Shown here: one piece after another, positions 1-11,939 of the stretch
Layout of the letters: each line of letters begins with the position of its first letter
Numbering within the stretch: the stretch's first letter is position 1
Source of the DNA: Melastoma dodecandrum
Taxonomy: Eukaryota; Streptophyta; Magnoliopsida; Myrtales; Melastomataceae
Assembly (NCBI GenBank): GCA_029817715.1
Contig: JARUPY010000290.1
Span: forward strand, 6,448,001-6,512,000
Length of the DNA: 64,000 nucleotides
Direction: 5' to 3'
The notes under the pieces: generated by a model
What the model saw: only the letters and a program-made list of their open reading frames with translations
Databases searched by the model: none
What the model was told of the DNA's origin: nothing
Program-made: the position numbers and the translations under genes

Positions 1-905
1 TTGTACTTTCCAGAAAGGAAAGACAGGGAAGGGTGGAAGCGTTTAACCTAAAATTGCTAATCCTTCTCAAATTAGTCCTTGAATCCCAATTCAATTTTTT
101 TTTTTTTTTATATATGATTGATGAATTCGACGATTAATGGGGATTCATGGGATTTGATTTAGGAGGAAACAAACACCTTTGAAGGTTTTCTACCTCTTTA
201 TAAGAGTAGTTGTAGTAAAGTATAGCTAGTTCTAGAGCGAAATTTCTTTTTAATCATTATAAATAATTTCGTTTCAAGAAAAACAAAATCAACTTAAGGT
301 AAAGAAAAATATTAACTTTAACTAAAAAAAAATACGAACTTTTTTGTTTGAAACAAACTCATGGTTATGAACAAAGTGCGATCATTAATACACGAAATTT
401 CGTTTTAATACGAATCCCCCTATTTAAAATGAAGGCAACGATTAAAATATACGAATTTACTTAATATGGACCATGACTATTTTTTATATATAATTTAGAA
501 TCATGAACATAATCACACCTACAAATTTATTTAATAAGAAAGTACGCTTAAGGGGTTTCGGTACCGACATTTTTGAATGGCACGAGCTTTTCGTGCATGA
601 TATTTCAATCATGGCCATGTATTGAGGCGATTGTTTAGATTGAACGATTTCGAAATAACTTGTCAAAGAACTAACCGAAATGTAACAACAAACTACATAA
701 AGTTTTTCTAGAAAAGAAGATCGTGGGGGGGCAGATAAAACGCGACCAAACAAGAAAGAAGAAATGAGTAGTCTAACTAAATTATTATTAGTCTTGTCTT
801 GTTGGGTAAGCAAGGGAAAGAAATATACTAATCGGATTTTGTTACCAAACGCCAAAAATCAACACCAGACAGACAGAGAGACAGTGAGAGAGAGAGGGGA
901 AGGGG
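1..905. other. intergenic and 5' flank, AT-rich
   Basis: No gene is recognised. The stretch is AT-rich with homopolymer runs, for example T-rich around 97-109. It ends in a GA-rich leader at about 870-900, just before the acyltransferase start codon, which is probably the 5' UTR. An antisense open frame at 484-855 shows no family signature. Confidence 0.6.
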
Positions 906-2928
906 ATGAGCTTCTCCTTCTCCCTCCCCGTCACCGTTGTCACCCTCGCGATCGCCTTCGTCTACTTCTCCACCGTCTTCATCTTCATCGACCGTTGGTT
1001 TGGTCTTACCTCCTCCCCCGGCCTCATCCACTCCTCCCTCTTCACCTCCCTCTCCCTCATGTGCGTCTCCAACTACGCCGCCTCCGTCTTCACGGATCCG
1101 GGTCGGGTCCCCCCTAAGTACCTCCCCGAAATCGAGGACGCCCGCTCCTCCATCCACGAGATCAAGCGCAAGGTCTAATCTTTTCCCCTTCCCCCCCTCC
1201 CTCTCTCTCTCTGACGCTTTATGCTTCCTCATCGGTGAGTTCGGTTTGGGTTTCTTGTTTGATCAGAGTGTGAAGGTATCCCTCTAGTGCACTTTGTTTT
1301 TAGGCTTTGGAGTTTCCAGTATTAGGGAAGGGGCTCTGCCTTTTGCGATCCAAGTTTTGGCCTCTGGACCTTTCCTCATGTTTCCATATAGACAACAGCA
1401 TTTGGAATATTTCCCTTTCCTGTACTTGGTGCTGAGATGCTTTATGATAGAATACCCAGTTCTCCGGACCATACCCCTTATTGCATCTGCAACTCTTTCT
1501 GTTTAGTTATAACTTAGGGTTTCGTTTCTACCATTGATAGTTGGACTTCTTGTTAGCTGAAGGTGGTGGCTTTAGGATTTCGTGGTTTTCTATTCTCCAA
1601 GTTGTTTTTGCTGCTTCGGGAGAGGTCTATGTATCAACTTGATCATCTTGATTCTTGAATACATTTTATAAAAACTATCCTCTTCTCTTGGAATTGATGC
1701 TTGCTTGTGCGAGTGTTTTAATTTCAAATACATAATATCAGATATTCTGTTAGGTATTGAGCTCTTCATTTGTGTGGATGCTCTTAACCAATTCAATGTT
1801 GATCTTTTCTCGTGAGACATTGTGTTTGCCTAAAATGTCTTTTTTATGTGATTTCCAGGGCGGGGACTTGAGATATTGCCAGAAGTGTTCCCTGTATAAG
1901 CCTCCACGCGCTCATCATTGTCGTATCTGCAAAAGATGCGTGCTCCGCATGGTAACCCTTTCTTGTTTTCTTTCGTTCTAGCAGAATTACCTCAACATCC
2001 ATAGACAAGAGATTAAATAGCTGCCAGTTGATTGCCAGGATCACCACTGCATCTGGATTAACAACTGTGTCGGCCATGCAAATTACAAGAAGTTCTTCAT
2101 TTTTGTCGTATATGCCGTGACTGCATGTATTTATTCTCTGGTAAGTTGTTTCTGGGACTTGGGCTTACTTTGTGTCCTTTACGCTCCTGTTCTGTAGATT
2201 GCTATATCCACTAATTCCTTGCAAAAGTCCTTTCTTCGGGAAAATTTGTCTTTCAGACCCCATGTTGTCAATTCCTGTTATATTTTCAGGTACTGCTTCT
2301 CGGCAGTCTAGTCAATGATTCTCAGACAGAAGATGAGCAGATCGGTGATTCTTCAAGGACTGCTTATGTATATAAGCAAACAACTCCGCGTTATTTCTTC
2401 TTTAAGTTCTGTCTCGGTTATAAATTACCTTCCTTACACAGGTCATCTCGGGACTTTTGCTTATACCACTCTCCATCACTTTAAGCATTCTTCTAGGTTG
2501 GCACATCTATCTGGTATTGCATAACAAGACTACAATTGAGGTTGGAAAATGGGCGAAAAAGCTTACTCGTTTCTAATGACGTCGGCTTGCCTGAATGTGG
2601 CCTTTGACGTTTCTCTCTTCCTTTTCCATTGCTTGTAGTATTACGAAGGCGTGAGAGCTATGTGGCTGGCAGAGAAAGGGGGACATATCTATAAGCATCC
2701 ATATGATCTTGGTCCCTTTGATAATTTGACTGCGGTAACGTCTGGATTTGATTCTCTGCTTCTGCTATTCTCTGAATGTTTTATGGGTCGACTAACTTAG
2801 TGAAAGTACTCTGCTTCCTTCAGGCGTTGGGACGAAATATATTCTGTTGGTTATGCCCCACGACAAAGCACATTGGTTCTGGACTTCGCTTCCGGACATC
2901 TTTCGACAATGTGTCTGGAGACATCTGA
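906..2928 (+). CDS. PAT16: DHHC protein S-acyltransferase (PAT15/16-like)
   Basis: Seven exons join cleanly: 906-1172, 1859-1951, 2039-2140, 2290-2367, 2442-2540, 2639-2734, 2824-2928. They give 279 aa, close to the family length. The product would transfer palmitate to cysteines of membrane proteins at Golgi or other endomembranes. Residues 8-30 form a first membrane segment ([16 protein letters not shown]). Exon 2 carries the cysteine-rich C-x2-C and HHC-x2-C zinc ligands. Exon 3 opens exactly with the catalytic DHHC and continues [10 protein letters not shown]. Exons 3-5 hold further membrane segments, and exon 5 ends in the TTxE motif (KTTIE). The C-terminus ([17 protein letters not shown]) is typical of Arabidopsis PAT15/PAT16. 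All introns are GT-AG and phase-consistent, and no key residue is missing. PAT15 versus PAT16 orthology is not resolved. Confidence 0.93.
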
Positions 2929-3630
2929 AGGGAGGGTCTCCTTTACCGCAATGTCCGAGTCAAATCACATTCTTTGATTCATCAGCAAAGAAGGGGATGC
3001 GGATAGGGCCTGATTTTGATGCCATCCTTGTAGTCACCACGGGGGTAAGGACTAATCCTGCTCTTGAATCCGTGCCATGCTGACTGGGGAGTACTACACA
3101 CGGTGGCTTGATGATGCATGACTACACACGGTTGTCTGAAGATGGTATATTTCTAATTCTTCTTCTTTTTGGTTGTGTAATAGTTGGATCACCGATGATG
3201 TTGTCTGTAAGTCTTGTTAGAATCCATGGTTGCGAATGCTGTAGAGGTTGCTTGCCGGTGTCACGTTTTGGGAAAGCAAGCCATGTACAAAGGAACGAGC
3301 ATGGACGAGGATTGCCCTCGAGTTGATGCCGATGTAACAACGATGAGTTTATGTTTTTTGTTGGGCTTAGTTTCGGAGATGTCACGTTAGATAATCTGGT
3401 TAGTATTGGCAGGGCTTCGGCCCCAAACAGCACCCCTTCGTGGTTTGGAAGTGATTGATTCAATTTCTCCCGACAAGATATATCAATGGATGCCTCCCCA
3501 AAAAGTTCAGAAAATATAAATGGATGCATGGAGGATGGGATTTGGGCGGCTGTGGGGATTATCAACAGGGGGATCTACTGTTTTGAGATGATGCTATGCA
3601 GTATTATTATTATAATAAAGATCCTACTAG
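2929..3630 (+). other. 3' UTR and flank of the acyltransferase gene
   Basis: No second gene is visible. A polyadenylation-like AATAAAG lies at about 3614-3620, just before the transposon target duplication, so the element may sit immediately downstream of the 3' UTR. Confidence 0.4.
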
Positions 3631-3640
3631 TCACCCTTAC
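3631..3640 (+). repeat. target site duplication, left copy
   Basis: TCACCCTTAC at 3631-3640 is repeated exactly at 13027-13036 on the far side of the element. A 10-bp duplication fits Mutator superfamily insertion (8-11 bp). Confidence 0.93.
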
Positions 3641-4660
3641 GGCAGCGGCTAACGTTACGTGCACGTAACGTTACGTGCTTTACTAAATTTCATTAATCGG
3701 TTAGTAAAATTTACTAACTTTTTTTGTAAATTGTACTAAACAGTGACCATTTTTTTAGTAAAATTGTTAGTAATCGGATACTAACGGGGTTAGTAAATTT
3801 CATTAGTAATTTACTAACCCCTTTAGTACCCGTTTACTAACGTTACTAACCCCGTTAGTATCCGATTACTAACATTTTTACTAAAAAATCTGTCTTGATT
3901 CGTAAAATCGGTAGTAATCGGATACGAACGGGGTTAGTAACGTTAGTAATCGGATACTAACGGGGTTAGTAACGTTAGTAATCGGATACTAACGGGGTTC
4001 GTAAATTACTAATGAAATTTACTAACCCCGTTAGTATCCGATTACTAACACCCGATTACTAATGTTACTAATCCCGTTAGTATCCGATTACTAACGTTTT
4101 TACTAAAATTGTTAGTAATCGGATACTAACGGGGTTCGTAACGTTAGTAATCGGATACTAACGGGGTTCGTAACGTTAGTAATCGGATACTAACGGGGTT
4201 CGTAACGTTAGTAATCGGATACTAACGGGGTTAGTAAATTACTAATGAGATTTACTAACCTCGTTAGTATCCGATTACTAACAATTTGCCTAAGAAATAA
4301 CTGTTCAAGTTTAGTAAAAATTACTAATTATATTTGTAAAAGTTCGAAACTTTTAGTAAAGATTTAGTAAAATTGTTCGTAAATCGCCGCTAGGTTTAGT
4401 AACGCGTTACTAAATAGTTTAGTAATTTACTAAAATTAACAGTAAACTCCGAACCCCCCGTTCGTTTTTACTAAATCATTTACGAACCTAGTTAGTAACC
4501 CATTGTTTTCCCTTTGCTTTCACGCTCGTCGTTGGCGCCCCTCCCCTCCTCCCCTCCGACCCTCCCCTCCTCCCCTCCCCTCCGACCGTCCCCTCCGAGC
4601 GCATTGTCTGCGCGTGCGGTCCGAGAAGTTTCCCTCCGACCACATTCCTCCCCGCCCCTC
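3641..4660 (+). repeat. left terminal inverted repeat with 32-bp satellite
   Basis: It starts with an 11-bp tip (3641-3651), a perfect 20-bp palindrome (3652-3671) and TACGTG. About 3740-4300 is a 32-bp tandem satellite around the core TTAGTAATCGGATACTAACG, present in both orientations inside this one arm. About 4540-4660 is a C-rich block of CCCCTCCGACC units. The whole matches the reverse complement of about 11940-13026. Confidence 0.88.
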
Positions 4661-4736
4661 TTTGAGTCGTCCTCCCCGCCCCCTTTGCGTGGTCCTCCCT
4701 CCGATCGTCCGTTTGCACCGGACCCTGCGACCGTAA

Positions 4737-4830
4737 ATGGCGTCAGGTGAGATTGCATTGTCTTCGTCATCTTTTACGTGCTGTCCAGCAGAAGTGATGG
4801 CGTCAGGTGAGATTGCACTGTCTTCGTCGT
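4737..4830 (+). repeat. 60-bp offset duplication of the Ulp1 gene start
   Basis: ATGGCGTCAG followed by a GTGAG donor and about 25 more nearly identical bases occurs at 4737 and again at 4797. Each copy could act as a 10-base first coding exon splicing to the exon at 5032. Confidence 0.65.
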
Positions 4831-7800
4831 CTTCGTATTGAGGAGTATCCCGAAACCCTAATAATCACCGTCGACCTGTCTCTTTCCGTTTGCGATTGGA
4901 GAATGATTGTTACGAATTTAGTTTCTGTAAATGGTTTCCGATTGTGGTTTGATTCTGTTAAAGTGTTGGTATCTTAGGATGAGTGATTTGTGGTCTGTTG
5001 AAATTAACATTATCATTTTCTGTTACGGCAGAGGTTGAAGGAGATGCCGAAATGGCCGTTGGAAATACAAACACTCCTGAGAGTTCGAAAAAGAAAAAGG
5101 CTACAAGAGTACGTGTTGGTCAGGTAAGTTAGTGGTCCCTGTCCCTGTTTTGTTTATTTTGCCTGTCATTAATTGAATGGTGTTACTCTGCATTCTGTGG
5201 TTCTTCTATTACAGGATTACCTGTATACTCGATGTAGTCCAAAGAAGTTAATGTCGGTCCTGGACACATTCGATGAGGAGAGGAGGTTAGCGTTAAAAGA
5301 CTTAGGTTTTGATGGTCTTCTTCGTCTGGCAAGTAGGCAGGTGAATCACAGCGCAGTGAAGTTGTGTTTGAAGCTGTTCGATCCACAAAAGAAGGTTCTG
5401 GTCATCGATGGTGTCAAACAACCCCTGCTTTCTACTGATGTACATGAGCTAATTGGCATACCATCTACAAAGGTTGGTGTCCCATTTAGCGGTCACATGG
5501 AAACCGTACGAGAAGAGCTAAAGGGACACCTAAGAAGAGGTAAAATTTCTCTGAAATCTGTTGAGAGTAGTCTGCTATCAAGAACTGGTCCGGACGAGTT
5601 GTGGAAACCAGAGGTAGTCATTTTCATCATAGGTTGCTATTTGTGCCCAACAACGAACTTCGATATCCACGAGGAGTACTTGCTTGCAACCCGCGATGTC
5701 AATGCAATCTGCAAATTTGATTGGGCTACTCATGTTCTTGATAACTTGTGTGCCCAAGTTAAGACATATCAACAGAATGAAGCAAGATACATTGGGGGTT
5801 GCGTGCAGATACTTCTGGTGAGCATTTGGATGATACGATGCTGTTAATATATTCTGCCCACTGATGTTATTGAACTCATCATCATTCGTTGTTCTTTTAA
5901 CCAGCAAGCTTTCGGGTTGTGTTTATGGCAGTTATTCTATGCTAGTAAAGTGTCCATGGCTGCCGATATGTTAGGAAAGATGAACAGGTCATTGCCACTT
6001 TGCCAAGATTGGGACGACGATCGGCTCAAATGCGTTTTCAAAGGCTGTAATGTTGAAGCAACATATATTGTAACTTCTTAGTCCAATTATTTGTTCATAT
6101 TCGAGGCAGCAATACCTGAATTGTTTTGTATAGTTGTATTCATTCCGTTGTGTTTGATGTTAATGCACTTAACAGGATGAGAACGAATTGCCAAATGTGG
6201 CAGATGAAGAAGCCGACTTTGTCCACGACTCGGAGACTATGCAAGGTGTAATGCGCCGGTTGAAGGTAAGTCGAAAATCATCGCGATGTACACTTCAAAT
6301 GTCAATGTCCTTCCCTTTTACATTGGTGTAAGATTGACCTTTTCTGTATGAGCAGAGTTTGGAATTCTCTGTGAGAGTCCTGCAAGGCAGTAACATCGAC
6401 ATACTACGGAGATTAGGTCTGATTCTTACCGAATTGCGAAGAATCAGAAGTGATTCTGATATTCCAAAGAGTCAACCCCACCCTGAAAAGAGGCTGAGTC
6501 CTGCAAGCAGTGGAAATGTTGAACATGGCGAAGGGGGAGGTGATGATGTACATGATCCAATGAATGGCGATGTCGGGGAGGTAGGTGTTGACCAATCAAA
6601 TGAGCCATGCCCTGTCCAGGAGACTGCCTCGCCACCTACTGCTCGAGGTTTAGAGAACCCCAGGGAGGTTACACCAGTCTGTGAGGTGGGATCGACGATG
6701 GTATCCGAAAGAAGCTTGGTGCCCTTCCAACGTGCTGAAAAAAGACAGCCACTCCCGGAGGGTAGTGACGATTACTCAGATGTTCGTGAGGTAGGACTCG
6801 CTCGTACACTGAACAAGTTGGATGACAAGTTGACGGCATTGCTGGACGATGGTAATTTAAACAACCCTGATTCTGAATATGAGTTCGTAATGACGAAATC
6901 CGAGGAAGAGGCGAAGTTCTACCTTACGCCAAAGAAAAAAGCTGATGAAGCAGGAGATGTATCGACAGATGACAATGTTGTCACAGCACGAAAAGGCAAA
7001 GAGAAGATAGGAGAAGGACAAGTTAGTAAAGATGACAAAGGCAACGGATTGATTGGAGATCCAGATTCGCTTCCTGAGCAAGTGTTTGTTGAAGATCAAG
7101 TTCGTAACATAACAGGAGAAGAATCTTGTGTGGCTGTAAAGGTAAGTACTGTTGTCACTTTTGGATAGCATTTACATTAAAAATACAGGATACCGGTCTA
7201 AGCAGCTATTTGATATGGTCATTGGTTACAGGAAACTGGTTCATCTACGACAAATGTGTTTAACAGAAGGGTTACACGTCGTACGGCGGAGAGGAAGCCC
7301 TCGGCATTCAAGAGCTCACCATTCGTCCCACCAAAACCACTGACGCGAACAAGGAAGCGCCAACGCACAGCAGTACCTGAGGTATAACAACGGATTACCT
7401 CTGAATGGACCCATGTCACCGGGGCAAGACCGTGATGAAGTCAGCAGCTTTGACTAGTTGTTGTAATTTTTCCTTTTTAGGCAATTCTAAAGATCATTCC
7501 GACGGATATGCCCGTGAGTGAGGTGAAAACATTTACGCCAGCTCAATGGAATATCTTAGAGTATGCATGGAATGAGGGCAGGGATCATAGGTTTGTTTCA
7601 TTGACTTTGGCCTTCATGTATTGGATTATCATTTTAGTTTTCTTTGTAAGCTACCAACTTTTATTTCCTATTTGTATGCAGTGAATGTTTGTGTACCACG
7701 GACTTTGTCCATGTCAATCGATCATCCATATTGACACTCAAACCAAATGCTTGGATAGACAGTGATGTAAGAATTACTTATACATCACTTAACATATTCT

Positions 7801-8904
7801 GCGGGATGCACGTTAATCGAAGTTGCAATTGCTGACACAGATCATTGACTTCCACGCAATGATGCTCCAGAGAGATGTGGATCCTGCCAAAAAGAAAATC
7901 TGGTATCTCACGAGTTGGTTAGGGGTTAGTTTGTCTTATCCTACGGCACATCTTCATATGCACTGTTTTAATACATCTTCTTACCATGCATCGTTCTGCA
8001 ATAGAATCTTGCAGCCAACCAATACAGTGGACACAACATGCCCAACATTTCAAAATCTGATGCGGCTAACCTATATTCACATTATAGGGCACACATCGGG
8101 AGGAATAATGAAGTTGAATGGGTAATCATTCCGTCATACATCTTTGTAATGAATATTACTATGTATTGTTGGTAAGTATACATTTGATTTGTGAATCTGT
8201 TTGCCCTGTAACTTGTTACTGTGATTGCAGATATATATTCCGGTTTGCATATCGGAAACCCACTGGACATTACAAGTTCTCTCATTCAGGTCATCACAAG
8301 TGTTCATATTGGACACAATTAACAACAAGCTGAGCAACCTACATGGGAGGGCAGACCTTCATCGACGTGTTATTCAACTTCTAAGTGTCATCATGCAAGA
8401 AAATGAGGGGAAATCCAAGATGAAAGGTTTTCAAATCCCTGACATCTGCTCATGGCCTATAACATATCCAACAAATGTGCCTGACCAAATGGCGGCCGGT
8501 CACCCGTAAGTAGAGTCGGTCATATAAACCCAAAATCAGCAGTTATAAATAGTTACACATAAATTCCTATGTTTTGATTTTTTCAGCAATGATTGTGGAT
8601 TATATGTCATGAAGTTCATGTCATTGCCCGAAGCACCAAAAGGAGCTGAGACTGTGGTATGTTAACGACGTCTATAGTTATGCTACCGAGTTTTCCCGTA
8701 AAGAACTCACTTCATTGCGCTGCAACTGTTTAGAATGTAGCTGTTGCTGATAGGCTTAAGCTGGTGATATCCCTTATAAAGTGGTCTGGAAATGACATTC
8801 GAAAGGTTATATATCAAAGGGTGAAAGACAATACCACAATGAAGAAGAAACGGCAGGATGACAGTAGCTCCACAACAGCAGGCATGGAAGCTCGCAAACA
8901 ATGA
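4797..8904 (+). CDS. Ulp1-like (C48) cysteine protease of the Mutator-like element
   Basis: Fourteen exons join in frame: 4797-4806, 5032-5123, 5215-5817, 5905-6069, 6176-6265, 6356-7141, 7232-7381, 7481-7590, 7682-7766, 7841-7924, 8005-8145, 8231-8505, 8587-8656, 8734-8904. They give 943 aa with no stop. Exon 2 has a basic KKKKATRVRV stretch. Exons 3-4 encode the conserved N-terminal globular region of transposon Ulp1 proteins (DYLYTRCSPKKLM...). Exon 6 is acidic and probably disordered. The C-terminus is the peptidase domain: catalytic His in ETHWTLQVL, Asp in FILDTIN and Cys in NDCGLYVMKFM. Such enzymes resemble SUMO proteases, but their role in the element is unknown. The oxyanion-hole Gln is not at its usual six residues before Cys. 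The first exon is only 10 bases and could instead be the copy at 4737. Boundaries are inferred by eye. Confidence 0.8.
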
Positions 8905-9164
8905 CTCAGACGCAAGATGTACCTTATGCTTTTTGATTTGGGTCCGATGTACAAAGCTGTTACGTCGTATATACATTTAGATGACGTTGTAATGTAGTTT
9001 ATATGTGGGGATGACTTCTAACCAGGGGCATGCATTTAGATATAAGCAGGAGCATGCAATTTTGAAACAGCAGGGGATGTAATTACTGTATAAACAAGGG
9101 ATGTCATGCCAGATTGATGTAATACTTTCACCACTGATTGAATGACAAGGGGTGAAGTTAAATA
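8905..9164. other. short spacer between convergent transposon genes
   Basis: AT-rich 260-bp spacer between the stop codons of the Ulp1-like gene and the transposase. It presumably holds both 3' UTRs. No further coding signal is seen. Confidence 0.5.
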
Positions 9165-11381
9165 TTACATATTCCACTGACCAAACACATAGTTATCATT
9201 ACAAAACTCATCCGATGTACCTTCACTACGCGGATTGACATCACAAAGGGTGTTGACACCATATTGTTTAGGAGATTGAGGATTGCCGAAATCCCTGCGC
9301 ATTTTGGATGACGTAAATACATATTCTTTGCCATCATCATCCGTCTTGTTACCTGCATCATCACCGCAACTGAGCTCCAAATCCGCCGTCCAACTTTCAA
9401 TTTGTTTCTGCAATTTACGGAATGAGTTCTCCGATTTCCCGGCCAAGAAGCACATACGTCTGCAAGATGTCATTAATATACCCTGGCGCAAATCATCAAC
9501 GTTCACACCGTTAGCCTGGTGTGAAAATAGAGCATCACTTGTTTTTTTGGCGTTAATTGTCCACCTTTGCTTGACAAGATGAGTAGGTATGGACAAGAAT
9601 CCTTCTATTTTGGCTACGTGGAATAGGTGGGAACATGGATAACCAAATGTCTCAAAATGTAAACAACTGCAGCTCAGTTGGATAGAAGACTTCGCAGATG
9701 TACATTGCACGCACCTATGCTCACCATCATAACACGACAGAGTGTACACCATGGCAATATTTCCGTCTAGTACATCTTTAACATAAAATTTTGATTCCTT
9801 CTCTATCTCAGCCTGAACTTTACGAAAAGACTTCATAGTATATATGCGACGCGCATCCTCCTCAAGTCGGCGCAGCATGGTAATAAGCCTTAAAGATTTC
9901 TAAGATGACTTGAAGTCCTCCTCATATTCCTTGTGACGAATATCTTCAACTGCACGCTCAAAATTGTGCACGAAATCATAAAGCTTATGATTTACATTCA
10001 CATATTCCTTCATATATGCATGCATCCTTTCGCACCGTTGAGTGCTTCTAAGCTCTGCCCAAAAATGTCCAACCAGATACGTTTGCCACCACATATGCCT
10101 GCAATCGTAAATCTGTTCTAGCCATTTGTAACTTATCGTACCTGTATTTGTCATTAAAGAAGTCCACGCTTCTTCAACTTCTTCGGATGGTCTACTATTA
10201 TACATAAAAGAGGAAATACGTCGTCGCATTTGTGCATCCTGTACACGGCGTGTTATGTTCCTGCTGAAATGCCAAAGGCATAACCTGTGCCTAGCATTTG
10301 GCCAAACTTCTCTCACAGATGCAATCATCGCCTTGTCGGCGTCAGTTACAACACTAATCGGGTGTTTTCCTCCCATGACCAAGGTATGTGTGCGCAATAG
10401 CCAAGTATAATCGGCAATGGTTTCAGAAGGCATCAAGGCAGCCCCAAAGACGGTTGTCTGATGATGATGATTCACACCCACGATGATGACCATTTGCATT
10501 CCATATTTGTTCGTCTTAAAAGTAGAGTCGAAAGCTATGACATCACCAAAACAGTGGTAATCAGCTATTGAAGTACTGTCCGCCCAATATATTCGACTCA
10601 CTTCATTCTTCTCGACAAATGTGTAAAAGGCCATACCCGTATCACTATTCCTCCTACACATAAGATATGCTAGCACAGAATCACAATCACCATTACTCCC
10701 AACTGAGTCTTCCTTAAGCTTCCTGTTATTGAGGTCCTTCATTAAGAAACCAACACGCGGATGTCCACCAGATACGTGTACAAGTAGGCGCATAATATCA
10801 CACTGTCTAAACCCAACTTCAAGCATTCGGGTTATAAATGTCATATCTTCGTCTGAAATGTTGCGCCTTTCTCGCATGAAATAAGACAGCCCATTACTCA
10901 CCATTTCATGATTGTGCTTCAACTGAAGAGCTACAAACTTCCATTCTCCAGTCTCTTCAACTCTAGCTTTGAAGAAACAATTGCAAGATGTCCTCATAGA
11001 TGCCCTCACCCGACTATTGGCCGTTAACATAGCTGAATCAGAACATACCCCTTCCCTTGAGCAAACCCACTTTCTCATGACGCATTCTCCGTTTCGCAGT
11101 TTCTGAAGATCCCTTTTCCTAATTGAAAATCCAAGCACCGTTGAATACATTTTAATGAACTCTTCAACTTCTTCGGCAGTACGAAATGACATAATCATCA
11201 ACTGATCTTCATTCATACCACTAAGTATATTGAGGAAGTCATTCGTATCCTGCTCACCTGCACACACATACGGCATTTAGTAGTCCCAAAGCCTTGGCTG
11301 CAAAATATAAAGCAAATATATGCATTAAGGTAGAAAGCATTTACCGAATGTTGCGTGCTCTTGGTTGAAGACAAATTCCAT
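9165..11381 (-). CDS. MuDR/FAR1-type transposase with in-frame TAG
   Basis: The reverse strand reads from ATG at 11381-11379 through an 87-bp intron (11344-11258) to TGA at 9165. An N-terminal FAR1-like zinc domain (CNCFFKARV ... KHNHEM) is followed by the MULE DDE core: first Asp in VIAFDSTFKTNKYG, second in VVTDADKAM, the LCLWHF zinc motif, and Glu in STQRCERMHAYMKEYV. The end carries a SWIM finger (SCSCLHFETFGYPCSHLFHV). The product would bind the inverted repeats and cut and paste the element. One TAG at 9902-9900 interrupts the frame between the DDE core and the SWIM part. Eight codons later (9878) the frame has an ATG, and both sides are otherwise open and family-like. It is therefore a recent nonsense change, a read-through site or a sequence error. 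More 5' exons may exist. Confidence 0.82.
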
Positions 11382-11399
11382 ATCTTCAAGAATGGAATG

Positions 11400-11939
11400 C
11401 GGCTCCACACCCTTGCATCCTAGGTTGAATGTATCACCAACTCATTGTAAGATACATCCAAGCACACATCCCGGTCGTCATTTACAGGCTGCAAAAAAAT
11501 ACATCGTAATGACAAATTGCTACGAGGCAATGCTGATGCAGATCAATCGTTCAGCAACATTCATTGTCAAAACTTGCAGATCACCTGCAGATCACCTGCA
11601 GCTCACCTGTGAAGTTCACAAATAACTTCACTAACACATTGGGAAGGGCAGGCATCACACTTTACTACGGCATTAACTTCCCATCGAAATCAAACCTAAC
11701 GGAGATTTACTTAAACCCAACAGCCGGAAGAATAACGTGCACAGAGGCGAATCTTCCTCTCAGCAACAACCATCGCCGTATTCGGATCCAGGAGTTGCTC
11801 GGACCTTAAATGGAAAATCCGACAGATCACAAAAGAATCACAGCTGCTGCATCCTCCTTAACAACCACAGCTGGTGCATCCGCCTTCGAGATAACCGCAT
11901 CTCCTACTACGTTACTCATGCGTCCTCCGAATCAAGCAA
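11400..11939. other. transposase 5' region inside the element
   Basis: Unique DNA between the transposase start and the right inverted repeat. A short direct repeat of GCAGATCACCT lies at about 11576-11600. A further 5' exon could lie here, but no convincing one was found. Forward open frames at 11737-12196 run into the GC-rich block of the inverted repeat and look like chance. Confidence 0.4.

Noticed and set aside
828..1232. Reverse-strand frame over the first acyltransferase exon
   Set aside because: Low-complexity Glu/Gly-rich shadow of a hydrophobic coding exon.
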